This document shows positions 1 through 4,620 of a stretch of 5,526 nt of DNA, piece by piece (position 1 is the stretch's first letter; every line of letters begins with the position of its first letter). The DNA comes from an uncultured Microcaldota archaeon (GTDB taxonomy: Archaea; Micrarchaeota; Micrarchaeia; Micrarchaeales; Micrarchaeaceae), in contig CAIOIN010000089.1 of NCBI GenBank assembly GCA_903858385.1, positions 1-5,526 on the forward strand, read 5' to 3'. Both the position numbers and the translations under genes were made by a program. The notes below the pieces were generated by a model, which worked only from the letters and a program-made list of their open reading frames with translations, had not been told where the DNA came from and did no database searches.

Positions 1-2
1 CC

Positions 3-542
3 TTGAAGCAGATAGGCGAAGACTGCAAAGAGATAAGGAAAGGCTTGAATCTTCAACTGGATATCACAAGCCCTGGCAAAATTTCGCGCATCGAGAAGGA
101 AGGGATTAAGATGATGGAGGCGAAGAAAAGAAAATATTCATACTACGAGATCGGGTTCAGGTTTTTTGTAGACCACGCAATCGTTTCGCTTAAGGATAGC
201 ATCGGCTTGAAGGGCAGGGAAGAAACGCTTCTTAGGGAGGCGGTGGGCAGGTTGTATTACAACGAGCCCGTCAGTGAGTTCAAGAGGAGAGAAAGAGCGG
301 CAAGCAGGCTGAATGAGATTGGTGAACGGGGCAAATTGATATTCGATGCGTGGATTCAGGCGGAGCGCGATTTCAGATTGATGCGCAACCTGACACAGCT
401 TAGTTCGGACATGTTCGACAACCCGATCAATTCGCTTACCGCGGGTAGTCTGCACGCCAAAAATTTTGGCGATATCGCAGAAGGTATGAAGGAGATAATC
501 GGAGAACTTCAGAGAGAGGGATACTCCGGCTTCTATGAGTGA
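3..542 (+). CDS. Hypothetical helical protein, possibly 5'-truncated by window edge
   Basis: I do not recognise this protein. The open frame runs from a TTG at position 3 to a TGA at 540-542 (179 codons). Only two bases precede it, so the true start may lie outside the window. An internal start at the ATG ATG pair near 111 is also possible. The product is rich in Lys, Arg and Glu, with no signal peptide or membrane segment. It looks mainly helical, with a central block YSYYEIGFRFFVDHAIVSLKD and two charged helical stretches around residues 65-125. The C-terminal part (DNPINSLTAGSLHAKNFGDIAEGMKEII) is less charged and ends in YSGFYE. It has no cysteine pair, Walker motif or obvious catalytic signature beyond a lone Cys near the N-terminus. 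It converges with the nitroreductase, 52 nt between stop codons. That it is coding is supported by its length and protein-like composition; the antisense frame at 138-455 looks like a shadow. Confidence 0.7.
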   Translation: MKQIGEDCKEIRKGLNLQLDITSPGKISRIEKEGIKMMEAKKRKYSYYEIGFRFFVDHAIVSLKDSIGLKGREETLLREAVGRLYYNEPVSEFKRRERAASRLNEIGERGKLIFDAWIQAERDFRLMRNLTQLSSDMFDNPINSLTAGSLHAKNFGDIAEGMKEIIGELQREGYSGFYE

Positions 543-594
543 ACGGGAACATCTGCACGCGCATCTCGGATATTTCTGTTGTGGCGTTTAGCGT

Positions 595-1125
595 TCAAAA
601 CTCGTGCACCAGATCCGCAAGGTCCCTTCTAGGCTGCGCATCGGGATGCTCGGCCGGATAACCCACGGGGATGATGGTGATCGGTATCAACCTTGCATCT
701 CTGTTTATTGCCGCTAGCACTTTGCCGGGATCTGGAGGGCTTATCCAGACCGTGGAAAGCCCAAGGGCGGTTGCCGCAAGCTGGCAGTATGACGCCGCGA
801 TTGTGGTATCCTCTATCGCAAGCAGGTCCATGCGCTCTTTGGAGAGAGGGTTTGCCGTTGAAGACGCACGGATTATTTCGGGATTTGCGCAGAAAACGAG
901 TATCACAGGCGCTTTGATGATGTAATCCTTGCCAGAAAGTGAAGCGGCCAATGCTCTTTTCTTTTCGTCGGTGCTCGCGATGAAGATCTCGTAGGACTGG
1001 CGGTTGCGGGCGGAGGGCGCCAGATTCACGGCTTCGAGCAGGCGCTCAAGCTTCTTCGCCTCGATTATCCTGTCAGTGTATAATCTTGTGGAACGCCTTC
1101 TCTCGACAGCAGCAAAAAAATCCAT
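595..1125 (-). CDS. Nitroreductase family protein (FMN-dependent oxidoreductase)
   Basis: Members of this family bind FMN, usually as dimers, and reduce nitro compounds, quinones or flavins with NAD(P)H; the substrate here cannot be told. Family signatures are visible in order: an N-terminal RRSTRLYTD (residues about 10-18; the RRSxRxF phosphate-binding motif), LAPSARNRQSYEIFI (about 36-50; the APSxxNxQPW motif, with SY in place of PW), DTTIAASYCQLAATALGLSTVWI (about 106-128; the long dimer helix) and IPVGYPAEHP near the C-terminus. At 176 aa it is the usual length for the short archaeal/bacterial members. The ATG at 1125-1123 places the RRS motif where it is expected. No Shine-Dalgarno is seen upstream, but a TATA-like element is centred 26 nt before the ATG, so the mRNA is probably leaderless. 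It stands alone, convergent with the gene at 3-542 and downstream of the DUF2666-like gene on the same strand. Confidence 0.93.
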   Translation of the reverse strand: MDFFAAVERRRSTRLYTDRIIEAKKLERLLEAVNLAPSARNRQSYEIFIASTDEKKRALAASLSGKDYIIKAPVILVFCANPEIIRASSTANPLSKERMDLLAIEDTTIAASYCQLAATALGLSTVWISPPDPGKVLAAINRDARLIPITIIPVGYPAEHPDAQPRRDLADLVHEF

Positions 1126-1147
1126 GAGTAGTTATGGCGGATCGAAG

Positions 1148-1154
1148 CTTTAAG
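1148..1154 (-). promoter_or_regulatory. TATA-like element for the nitroreductase (leaderless)
   Basis: On the minus strand the bases read CTTAAAG, preceded by an A-rich stretch (caaaaa). The centre is about 26 nt upstream of the nitroreductase ATG at 1125. In archaea the TATA box is centred roughly 26-27 nt before the transcription start, so transcription would begin at or next to the start codon. This fits the lack of a ribosome binding site there. The match is inferred from position and composition only. Confidence 0.45.
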
Positions 1155-1176
1155 TTTTTGCGTTGAGCGGAGCCAT

Positions 1177-1206
1177 CGCAAATGCTTCAGACAAGCGCAA
1201 TTGCTT
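1177..1206. repeat. Two near-identical 11-bp direct repeats upstream of the nitroreductase
   Basis: CGCAAATGCTT at 1177-1187 and CGCAATTGCTT at 1196-1206 differ at one base and are spaced 19 bp start to start. They lie upstream (minus-strand sense) of the TATA-like element of the nitroreductase, and the second copy touches the stop codon of the DUF2666-like gene. Tandem sites at about two helical turns could bind a regulator, but chance similarity cannot be excluded. Confidence 0.3.
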
Positions 1207-1678
1207 ACTGGGCAGGGCTTTCCGCTGCGGCCTTCTTCTTTCTGCCCATTGGAACCTTCGGCATCTTCAGGCCGGGGAATATCTTCGCCATTTGCGCCGG
1301 ATTTATGCCGGTATCGTAGCCCAGGTTCGTTATAGTCTTGCTTAGGAGATAGACTTCCGCTATCGGAGTAAGCGCCTTGTTTTCGCACGCGCTGTCGATG
1401 GCGTTCTTCGCCTCGCTGCCGCTCAATGATTTGATCACGTCGCTGAGCGATGCATAGCTCTTCCTCACCCCGTTGGTGAGCTTGCCTGCGTATTCATCCA
1501 AGACGCTGACCTTTATGCCCAGCATCGGATAGGATTTGCTGTCTATCAGGGATCTTACGCCAGCCATGTGCATGACGACCTCTTCCGGCATCGTGTCGGC
1601 GCGTATGCCCAATCTTCTTATTGCTATCCAGTCCTTGTACTTTGCCATGAAGTCTATGTACTCTTCCGGCTCGTCCAA
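1205..1678 (-). CDS. DUF2666-like archaeal protein, function unknown
   Basis: This 157-aa soluble protein has an N-terminal block (EEYIDFMAKYKDWIAIRRLGI, residues about 5-25) that reminds me of DUF2666, an uncharacterised archaeal family. The assignment is from memory and tentative. The middle is helical (PEEVVMHMAGVRSLIDSK, then VLDEYAGKL and SLSDVIKSLSGSEAKNAIDSA). A short conserved-looking segment, LGYDTGINPAQMAKIFPGLKMPKVPMG, precedes a Lys/Ala-rich tail (KKKAAAESPAQ). No catalytic or membrane motif is seen. The start chosen is TTG at 1678-1676, because a GTGATC-type Shine-Dalgarno lies a few bases before it. The next Met, at 1648, would remove part of the conserved block and lacks a binding site. 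The gene begins only 4 nt after the stop codon of the winged-helix gene, so the two are almost certainly cotranscribed and perhaps translationally coupled. Confidence 0.85.
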   Translation of the reverse strand: MDEPEEYIDFMAKYKDWIAIRRLGIRADTMPEEVVMHMAGVRSLIDSKSYPMLGIKVSVLDEYAGKLTNGVRKSYASLSDVIKSLSGSEAKNAIDSACENKALTPIAEVYLLSKTITNLGYDTGINPAQMAKIFPGLKMPKVPMGRKKKAAAESPAQ

Positions 1679-1682
1679 GGGA

Positions 1683-1901
1683 TCACGCCTTGATTACGTA
1701 ATAGCCTGCGGCCTTCTCGCGGGCGACCCTCTTGATTATGCCCTTCTGGACCAGCGTGACAAGCGAGTTGGTCACTAGCCCCTTCGGCCTGTTTGACTTC
1801 TTCGTTATGTCGTCAGCAGTCTTTATGCTGGTGTCCTTCGTAGCGCCAAGCTCTTCCATTGCCTTGACGATTATCTGCTCTATTGGTGTAAGTTCTACCA
1901 T
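1683..1901 (-). CDS. Small winged-helix protein (predicted DNA- or RNA-binding)
   Basis: This 72-aa protein has the layout of a minimal winged helix-turn-helix: helix 1 (LTPIEQIIVKAMEEL, residues 4-18), a second helix (TADDITKKSN, 28-37), a putative recognition helix (RPKGLVTNSLVTLVQKG, 38-54) and a beta wing (IIKRVAREKAAGYYVIKA, 55-72). It is basic. It may be a transcription regulator, but its place right after eL40 and the KGIIKRV...YYV ending leave open a ribosomal or RNA-binding role; ribosomal protein eS25 has a comparable fold. The start is the ATG at 1901-1899, preceded by GGTGAAATA with a well-placed GGTGA site. The frame remains open further upstream to 2042, but that region is occupied by eL40 in another frame, so the longer version is rejected. 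Spacing is 29 nt after eL40 and 4 nt before the DUF2666-like gene: a likely operon. Confidence 0.85.
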   Translation of the reverse strand: MVELTPIEQIIVKAMEELGATKDTSIKTADDITKKSNRPKGLVTNSLVTLVQKGIIKRVAREKAAGYYVIKA

Positions 1902-1930
1902 TATTTCACCGATGATCACAAACCCGTGCG

Positions 1931-2083
1931 TTATTTCTTCGTCCTTATCTCCTTCCTCTTGGGCCTCAGAGACCTGTAGCCGCACTTCCTGCACTTCTCG
2001 GAACCTGCCTTGTTCCTCGACTTGCATTTCTTGCATATCCATATCTTGGATATCTCTGCGTCCGCTATTGGAAATTTACCCAT
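1931..2083 (-). CDS. rpl40e: 50S ribosomal protein eL40 (L40e)
   Basis: This 50-codon gene encodes the small zinc-ribbon protein eL40 of the large ribosomal subunit. It begins MGKFPIADAEISKIWICKKC. Four cysteines at residues 17, 20, 31 and 34 give the C-x2-C-x10-C-x2-C spacing of the family. They are followed by GYRSLRPKRKEIRTKK, matching the family's typical CRKCGYxxLRPK ending. The whole chain is strongly basic, as expected for rRNA contact. In archaea it stands alone, whereas in eukaryotes it is made as a ubiquitin fusion. The ATG at 2083-2081 has no Shine-Dalgarno; an A/T-rich TATA-like element is centred 26 nt upstream, suggesting a leaderless transcript in addition to any read-through from the PRC-barrel gene 48 nt upstream. 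The stop is TAA at 1933-1931. It heads the eL40, winged-helix, DUF2666-like cluster. Confidence 0.95.
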   Translation of the reverse strand: MGKFPIADAEISKIWICKKCKSRNKAGSEKCRKCGYRSLRPKRKEIRTKK

Positions 2084-2105
2084 TAAAATGCACGATGTTT
2101 GTCTC

Positions 2106-2113
2106 TTTATTTT
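2106..2113 (-). promoter_or_regulatory. TATA-like element for eL40 (leaderless)
   Basis: The minus strand reads ccAAAATAAAgag. The centre lies about 26 nt before the eL40 start codon and just downstream of the PRC-barrel stop codon. The spacing fits transcription starting at the ATG, in keeping with the absence of a ribosome binding site before eL40. It would give the ribosomal protein and the two genes after it a promoter of their own. Confidence 0.45.
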
Positions 2114-2131
2114 GGATGGTTGCTGCGCTAT

Positions 2132-2425
2132 TTATCTCCTGGTCAGGTCGGACACCTCTGCGCTTGCAGAGCTTTCCGGCGTTCGCATGTTCTGGCCTGA
2201 AGCGGATATCAGCACGACATCCCCGATGTTCTTTATGTTCCTGAAAAGTATGCTCTTCTGCTGAAGTATCTTCTTCGCCTCGTCGCGGTCTACGCTCTTC
2301 CACTCTTCCATGAGAAGCCTGCTGACTTCGCCCCTTTCAAGGTCGATTATCGCATCGCGCACTTCGCCGAGATACTGGCCCGCATCACTGTAGATGTCCA
2401 TGTTGTAAATGTCTGATATCTTCAT
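2132..2425 (-). CDS. PRC-barrel domain protein
   Basis: This 97-aa protein consists of one PRC-barrel, a small beta-barrel also found in the photosynthetic reaction centre H subunit, in the ribosome-maturation factor RimM and in the archaeal division protein CdvA. Residues 11-40 (IYSDAGQYLGEVRDAIIDLERGEVSRLLME) match the domain's usual beta hairpin pattern, with GxxLGxVxDxxxDxxxGxV spacing. Residues 60-74 (LFRNIKNIGDVVLIS) match the closing strand of the small archaeal members. The last 20 or so residues are a Ser/Ala-rich disordered tail. The exact function of these small archaeal proteins is unknown; roles in RNA handling or protein scaffolding are inferred from relatives. The ATG at 2425-2423 has an excellent GAGGTG site 5 nt upstream and a TATA-like element beyond it. 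eL40 starts 48 nt downstream on the same strand. Confidence 0.88.
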   Translation of the reverse strand: MKISDIYNMDIYSDAGQYLGEVRDAIIDLERGEVSRLLMEEWKSVDRDEAKKILQQKSILFRNIKNIGDVVLISASGQNMRTPESSASAEVSDLTRR

Positions 2426-2430
2426 CTGAG

Positions 2431-2436
2431 CACCTC
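2431..2436 (-). promoter_or_regulatory. Strong Shine-Dalgarno (GAGGTG) before the PRC-barrel gene
   Basis: GAGGTG lies 5 nt before the ATG at 2425. It is complementary to the usual archaeal 16S rRNA 3' end and decides the start. It is the clearest ribosome binding site in the window; several neighbouring genes have none. Confidence 0.75.
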
Positions 2437-2453
2437 TCTAGTTATAGTGATAC

Positions 2454-2463
2454 ATATTTTAAA
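2454..2463 (-). promoter_or_regulatory. TATA box of the PRC-barrel gene
   Basis: The minus strand reads ggtaTTTAAAATATgta. The centre is about 33 nt before the PRC-barrel ATG, which predicts a short leader just able to hold the GAGGTG site. The A/T-rich core stands out against the surrounding sequence. Confidence 0.55.
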
Positions 2464-2467
2464 TACC

Positions 2468-2724
2468 TTTTGCATGGCGTAGGGGCGCTTTATGTGCGAA
2501 AATTGGCACGATTTTGCCCGATTTTTGGGCTCTGGCGCGTTTTTGGACAGGGATGGAATCGGTTGTTGGAGATGATTGCATACGATGCGCCATCATCGCC
2601 TTTTCGTTTTTGTTGGCGCGATTCCGTTATAATTGATGAGAGAGGGTCTGTCAAATATTTATATTTCAAGCCGATTCGTTTTTCAGTCGACATTTTATGC
2701 GCGTAACGCCTTCGCAGCGATAGG
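2468..2724. other. Gene-free divergent intergenic stretch, T-rich, function not visible
   Basis: I find no convincing gene on either strand. The open frames at 2470-2706 (+) and 2490-2693 (-) lack start signals and have unlikely compositions. The stretch has repeated T runs on the plus strand, a short hairpin GCCC-gattttt-GGGC at 2516-2530, another potential stem AAAAT-tggcacg-ATTTT just before it, and a strong A/T block (aaatatttatattt) near 2653-2666 that could be a distal TATA box for the HD gene. An undetected small RNA is possible, but I see no C/D boxes in the right order. Confidence 0.5.
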
Positions 2725-2733
2725 AATAAATAT
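2725..2733 (+). promoter_or_regulatory. TATA-like element for the HD phosphohydrolase gene
   Basis: AATAAATAT is centred about 34 nt before the ATG at 2763. This predicts a transcript starting near 2755, downstream of the alternative ATG at 2742. It therefore supports the shorter protein. A GGTAA just before the ATG at 2763 may serve as a weak ribosome binding site. Confidence 0.4.
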
Positions 2734-2762
2734 CAGAGAGCATGTATTCTTTAGTGGTAAGC

Positions 2763-3422
2763 ATGGATAGAGAACTCGTTGTCAGAAAGACTGCTGATTT
2801 CGTAAGACAAAAACTAGGAGGCGAAGGCACAGGCCACGACATGTGGCATGCGCAGCGCGTCCATGAAACCGCGGTATCGATCGCCAAGGGCGAGAAGGGC
2901 GCGGATCTTTATGTGGTGCAGCTGGCCTCGCTTCTGCATGACATAGCCGACCACAAGTTCACGAAGGACGACAAGGCCGGCCAGAGGATGGCCGAGGCAT
3001 TCCTGAAGAAACAGGGTGTCGACGACAAGACGGTAGCTCATGTTTCTTACATAATAAACAACATCTCGTTCAGCGGCGCGGCTGAAAAACCCAAGCTGAA
3101 GACTAAAGAGGCAATGATAGTGCAGGACGCAGACCGATTGGATGCGATGGGCGCGATAGGCATCGCAAGAGCCTTCGCCTACGGCGGTTACAAGGGAAGG
3201 ACGCTCCACAATCCCGTGAAGCCGAGCGATTACGGCTCGTTCGCGGATTACAAGAAGGCGAACGCGCTTGATGCTACGACCATAAACCACTTCTACGAGA
3301 AGCTGTTGCTCCTGAAGGGCAAGATGAACACCGAAACAGGCAGGAAGATCGCCGCGGACAGGCACACTTTCATGGAGGACTATCTGGACCAGTTCTACGC
3401 GGAGTGGGACGGAAGAAAATAA
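2763..3422 (+). CDS. HD-domain phosphohydrolase, YpgQ/YedJ type
   Basis: This 219-aa metal-dependent hydrolase belongs to the HD superfamily. Metal-site residues appear in order: His29 in GTGHDMWHAQRV (22-33), His59-Asp60 in ASLLHDIADHKF (55-66) and an Asp in QDADRLDAMGAIGIARAFAYGG (121-142). The C-terminal block, HFYEKLLLLKGKMNTETGRKIAADRH followed by FMEDYLDQFYAEWDG, is typical of the YpgQ/YedJ group. Bacillus YpgQ was described as a (deoxy)nucleoside triphosphate pyrophosphohydrolase, so a nucleotide house-cleaning role is plausible but inferred. I chose the ATG at 2763 over the one at 2742. Relatives start near the helix DRELVVRKTADFV, and the TATA-like element at 2725-2733 would start transcription after 2742. 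The gene is transcribed alone. Its TAA stop lies 2 nt from the stop of the convergent deaminase. Confidence 0.92.
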   Translation: MDRELVVRKTADFVRQKLGGEGTGHDMWHAQRVHETAVSIAKGEKGADLYVVQLASLLHDIADHKFTKDDKAGQRMAEAFLKKQGVDDKTVAHVSYIINNISFSGAAEKPKLKTKEAMIVQDADRLDAMGAIGIARAFAYGGYKGRTLHNPVKPSDYGSFADYKKANALDATTINHFYEKLLLLKGKMNTETGRKIAADRHTFMEDYLDQFYAEWDGRK

Positions 3423-3424
3423 GT

Positions 3425-3868
3425 CTATGAGGATAACTCGAAAAGCTTTAGGCACTCCTTTCTCATGAATCCCTCTTTCAGGTCAAGCTTTGGCATACCT
3501 TTTGATAGCACTGTTTTACAGGGTATTTTTATCTGCCTCCAGGAGAATTTCTTTGTGCTCCTGTTTTTTGCATCTTTCTCGAACGCACCGAATACTATCC
3601 CCTGCATCTTGGCCCATATCGCCGCCGAAGTGCACATCGGGCAGGGTTCTAGCGTCGTATAAAGCACGCACCCTTCCAGATATCCCGATTTCAGCTTCTT
3701 GCAGGCATTCCTTATCGCCACTATCTCCCCGTGGACGGTGGGATCGTGTTCGTGCTTGAGGTTTGTGGTGCCCTTGGCGATTATCCGATTATCTTTTACA
3801 ACGAGAGCGCACAAGGCGTAATCCCCGTTTTTGGCGGACTCCTTGGCGCATTCTATGGCCTTCATCAT
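3425..3868 (-). CDS. Nucleoside/guanine deaminase-like protein (CDA fold)
   Basis: This 147-aa zinc deaminase belongs to the cytidine deaminase-like superfamily. The catalytic signature is visible as DPTVHGEIVAIRNACKKL (42-59), with His46 as zinc ligand and Glu48 as proton shuttle, and as TTLEPCPMCTSAAIWAK (71-87), with Cys76 and Cys79 as the other ligands. The order HxE...PCxxC, ALVVKDNRIIAKG before it and the length fit the guanine/nucleoside deaminase branch. The substrate (guanine, cytosine, a nucleoside or a tRNA base) cannot be decided. The middle residue of HxE is Gly rather than the commoner Ala. The frame stays open upstream to 3949, but that part runs through the tRNA-Gly gene, so the first usable start is the ATG at 3868 (a second ATG follows directly). 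No strong ribosome binding site is seen. The gene begins 40 nt after the tRNA on the same strand and may share its transcript. Confidence 0.9.
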   Translation of the reverse strand: MMKAIECAKESAKNGDYALCALVVKDNRIIAKGTTNLKHEHDPTVHGEIVAIRNACKKLKSGYLEGCVLYTTLEPCPMCTSAAIWAKMQGIVFGAFEKDAKNRSTKKFSWRQIKIPCKTVLSKGMPKLDLKEGFMRKECLKLFELSS

Positions 3869-3908
3869 GAACTCTTTTCTGGCTTTAGTCTTCAGATAAT
3901 CATCAAGG

Positions 3909-3981
3909 TGCGATTGCCGGGATTTGAACCCGGGTTGCAAACTTGGCAAGCTTGCGTCCTACCAGACTAGACTACAATCGC
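3909..3981 (-). tRNA. tRNA-Gly, anticodon GCC
   Basis: This is a complete 73-nt cloverleaf on the minus strand without an encoded CCA. The acceptor stem GCGATTG/CAATCGC pairs perfectly, with discriminator A. The D arm is GTCT/GGAC (one T-G pair) with GG in the loop. The anticodon stem is CAAGC/GTTTG (one G-T pair) with loop TTGCCAA, giving anticodon GCC at 3947-3945. The variable loop is CAAC, and the T arm is CCGGG-TTCAAAT-CCCGG. No intron is present. GCC reads GGC and GGT glycine codons. It lies between the archease and the deaminase genes and is transcribed toward the latter, from an A/T-rich TATA element 28 nt upstream. Confidence 0.97.
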
Positions 3982-4002
3982 ATGTATAGGGAGTATTGAT
4001 AG

Positions 4003-4016
4003 TAAATAATTAAATA
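4003..4016 (-). promoter_or_regulatory. TATA box of tRNA-Gly
   Basis: The minus strand reads TATTTAATTATTTA, the most A/T-rich block near the tRNA. It is centred about 28 nt before the mature 5' end, so transcription would begin only a few bases before the tRNA. Its T runs may also help end transcription of the archease gene, which stops about 47 nt upstream. Confidence 0.6.
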
Positions 4017-4062
4017 CGTAATCGACGGGTTTGGTTTGGGGCTTTTTTGATTGTCGGCAGTT

Positions 4063-4500
4063 TTATACGTCGACCACTACTCGCGAGGTGAAGCGTCCTT
4101 TCTTCTTTTCTATCTTCAGGTCGTACATGGAAACCCCTTTTATCTCGAGTTTCGAGTCCCTGTCGGTCCTGCTCTTCGCGAGAACTTTCGCGGTGAGCGC
4201 ATAGCGCTTGCCTATCTTCCGTATCTTGAGTTTCATGACTTTGTATGCAAATAAGCTCTCGGCACCCATCATGGATATCGCATCCTGCAGCACGTACCAC
4301 AACAGCTCCTCTTCCGATTTCGCCTTTACGTTCAATGCGAATGAGCGCGTCTTCGACTCGTTTTTCGAGACCTTCTTCGTATACGCGATCGTCTCGAACA
4401 GCGCCATGAGGGCATTCTTGAAGGATATTTCGAGAGTGCTGCCGTAGGCTAGGAACTCGACGTCAGCGGTGTGCCCCATGTACCGGTAGCCTTTTGCCAT
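4063..4500 (-). CDS. Archease (RtcB tRNA-ligase activator)
   Basis: This 145-aa archease helps the RNA ligase RtcB form its guanylylated intermediate and turn over in tRNA splicing and RNA repair. The family's opening motif, YRYMGHTADVEFLAYGSTLEISFKNALMALFETI (5-38), is clear, with His10 and the metal-binding Asp13. The C-terminal end, KGVSMYDLKIEKKKGRFTSRVVVDV, carries the conserved terminal Asp (Asp144). Length is normal for the family. Two deviations from the consensus as I remember it: the usual VTYHDL reads VSMYDL, replacing the His, and the acidic AED ahead of the middle helix reads AKS (60-62). The start is the ATG at 4500-4498. An in-frame TTG at 4518 would add six residues, but it lies upstream of the expected transcript start set by the TATA element at 4528-4540. 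RtcB is not in the window. Confidence 0.92.
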   Translation of the reverse strand: MAKGYRYMGHTADVEFLAYGSTLEISFKNALMALFETIAYTKKVSKNESKTRSFALNVKAKSEEELLWYVLQDAISMMGAESLFAYKVMKLKIRKIGKRYALTAKVLAKSRTDRDSKLEIKGVSMYDLKIEKKKGRFTSRVVVDV

Positions 4501-4527
4501 TAGAAACGCTATAATCAATCCGACTGC

Positions 4528-4540
4528 GGTATTTTATACC
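4528..4540. promoter_or_regulatory. Symmetric TATA element, likely a bidirectional promoter
   Basis: GGTAT-TTT-ATACC is a perfect inverted repeat whose core is TATA-like on both strands (TATAAAAT on minus, ATTTTATA on plus). From its centre near 4534, a 26-nt offset predicts a minus-strand start near 4508, 8 nt before the archease ATG. The same offset predicts a plus-strand start near 4560, exactly at the foot of the candidate C/D box RNA. One element can thus account for both divergent transcripts. Confidence 0.6.
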
Positions 4541-4559
4541 TTATGTGCCCAAGAGTATT

Positions 4560-4617
4560 GTCCTGTGAAGAGAAGAGTAACTACTGACTTGTGATGAAGT
4601 CCATTTCGGCTGAGGAC
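4560..4617 (+). ncRNA. Candidate C/D box sRNA (2'-O-methylation guide)
   Basis: All parts of a compact archaeal C/D guide RNA occur in order and at canonical spacing. Terminal stem strand GTCC is at 4560-4563. Box C is GTGAAGA at 4565-4571, one mismatch to RTGATGA. Guide 1 is 12 nt at 4572-4583. Box D' is CTGA at 4584-4587, followed by a 3-nt spacer. Box C' is GTGATGA at 4591-4597, perfect. Guide 2 is 12 nt at 4598-4609. Box D is CTGA at 4610-4613. The closing stem strand GGAC is at 4614-4617, pairing with the first four bases. Such RNAs bind L7Ae, Nop5 and fibrillarin and direct methylation of the target base paired to the fifth guide nucleotide before D or D'. Predicted targets contain CCGAAATGGACT (guide 2, methylated at the fifth base, A) and TAGTTACTCTTC (guide 1, fifth base, U). 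I could not place either in rRNA or tRNA from memory. A matching promoter lies at 4528-4540. Confidence 0.72.
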
Positions 4618-4620
4618 TTA

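Noticed and set aside
1902..2042. N-terminal extension of the winged-helix protein (MDMQEMQVEEQG...)
   Set aside because: This stretch is eL40 in another frame, with clear zinc-finger cysteines. GGTGA before the ATG at 1901 marks the real start.
1732..2244. 170-codon plus-strand frame over the eL40/winged-helix region
   Set aside because: Ser/Cys-rich product typical of antisense reading; three supported genes lie on the other strand.
2632..2650. TTGATGA as a C box in the intergenic region
   Set aside because: No CTGA follows at guide distance.
2470..2706. Overlapping frames on both strands in the intergenic region (78 and 67 codons)
   Set aside because: No ribosome binding site, implausible composition and no family resemblance.
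2742..2762. ATG at 2742 for the HD hydrolase
   Set aside because: The family begins near the helix after the second Met, and a TATA-like element at 2725-2733 predicts transcription from about 2755. Not fully excluded.
2814..3455. 213-codon open frame antisense to the HD hydrolase
   Set aside because: It is a shadow of a well-supported gene, with no recognisable domain and no promoter.
3869..3908. TGATGA and CTGA motifs between tRNA-Gly and the deaminase (minus strand) as a second C/D RNA
   Set aside because: Only about 4 nt separate the boxes and no second pair exists, so no guide would fit.
3869..3949. Longer deaminase start running into the tRNA-Gly gene
   Set aside because: The extra 27 residues are encoded by the 3' half of the tRNA and the spacer; the deaminase domain begins normally at the ATG at 3868.
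4501..4518. TTG start adding six residues to archease
   Set aside because: The ATG at 4500 fits the family length and the TATA spacing; the TTG would lie before the predicted transcript start.
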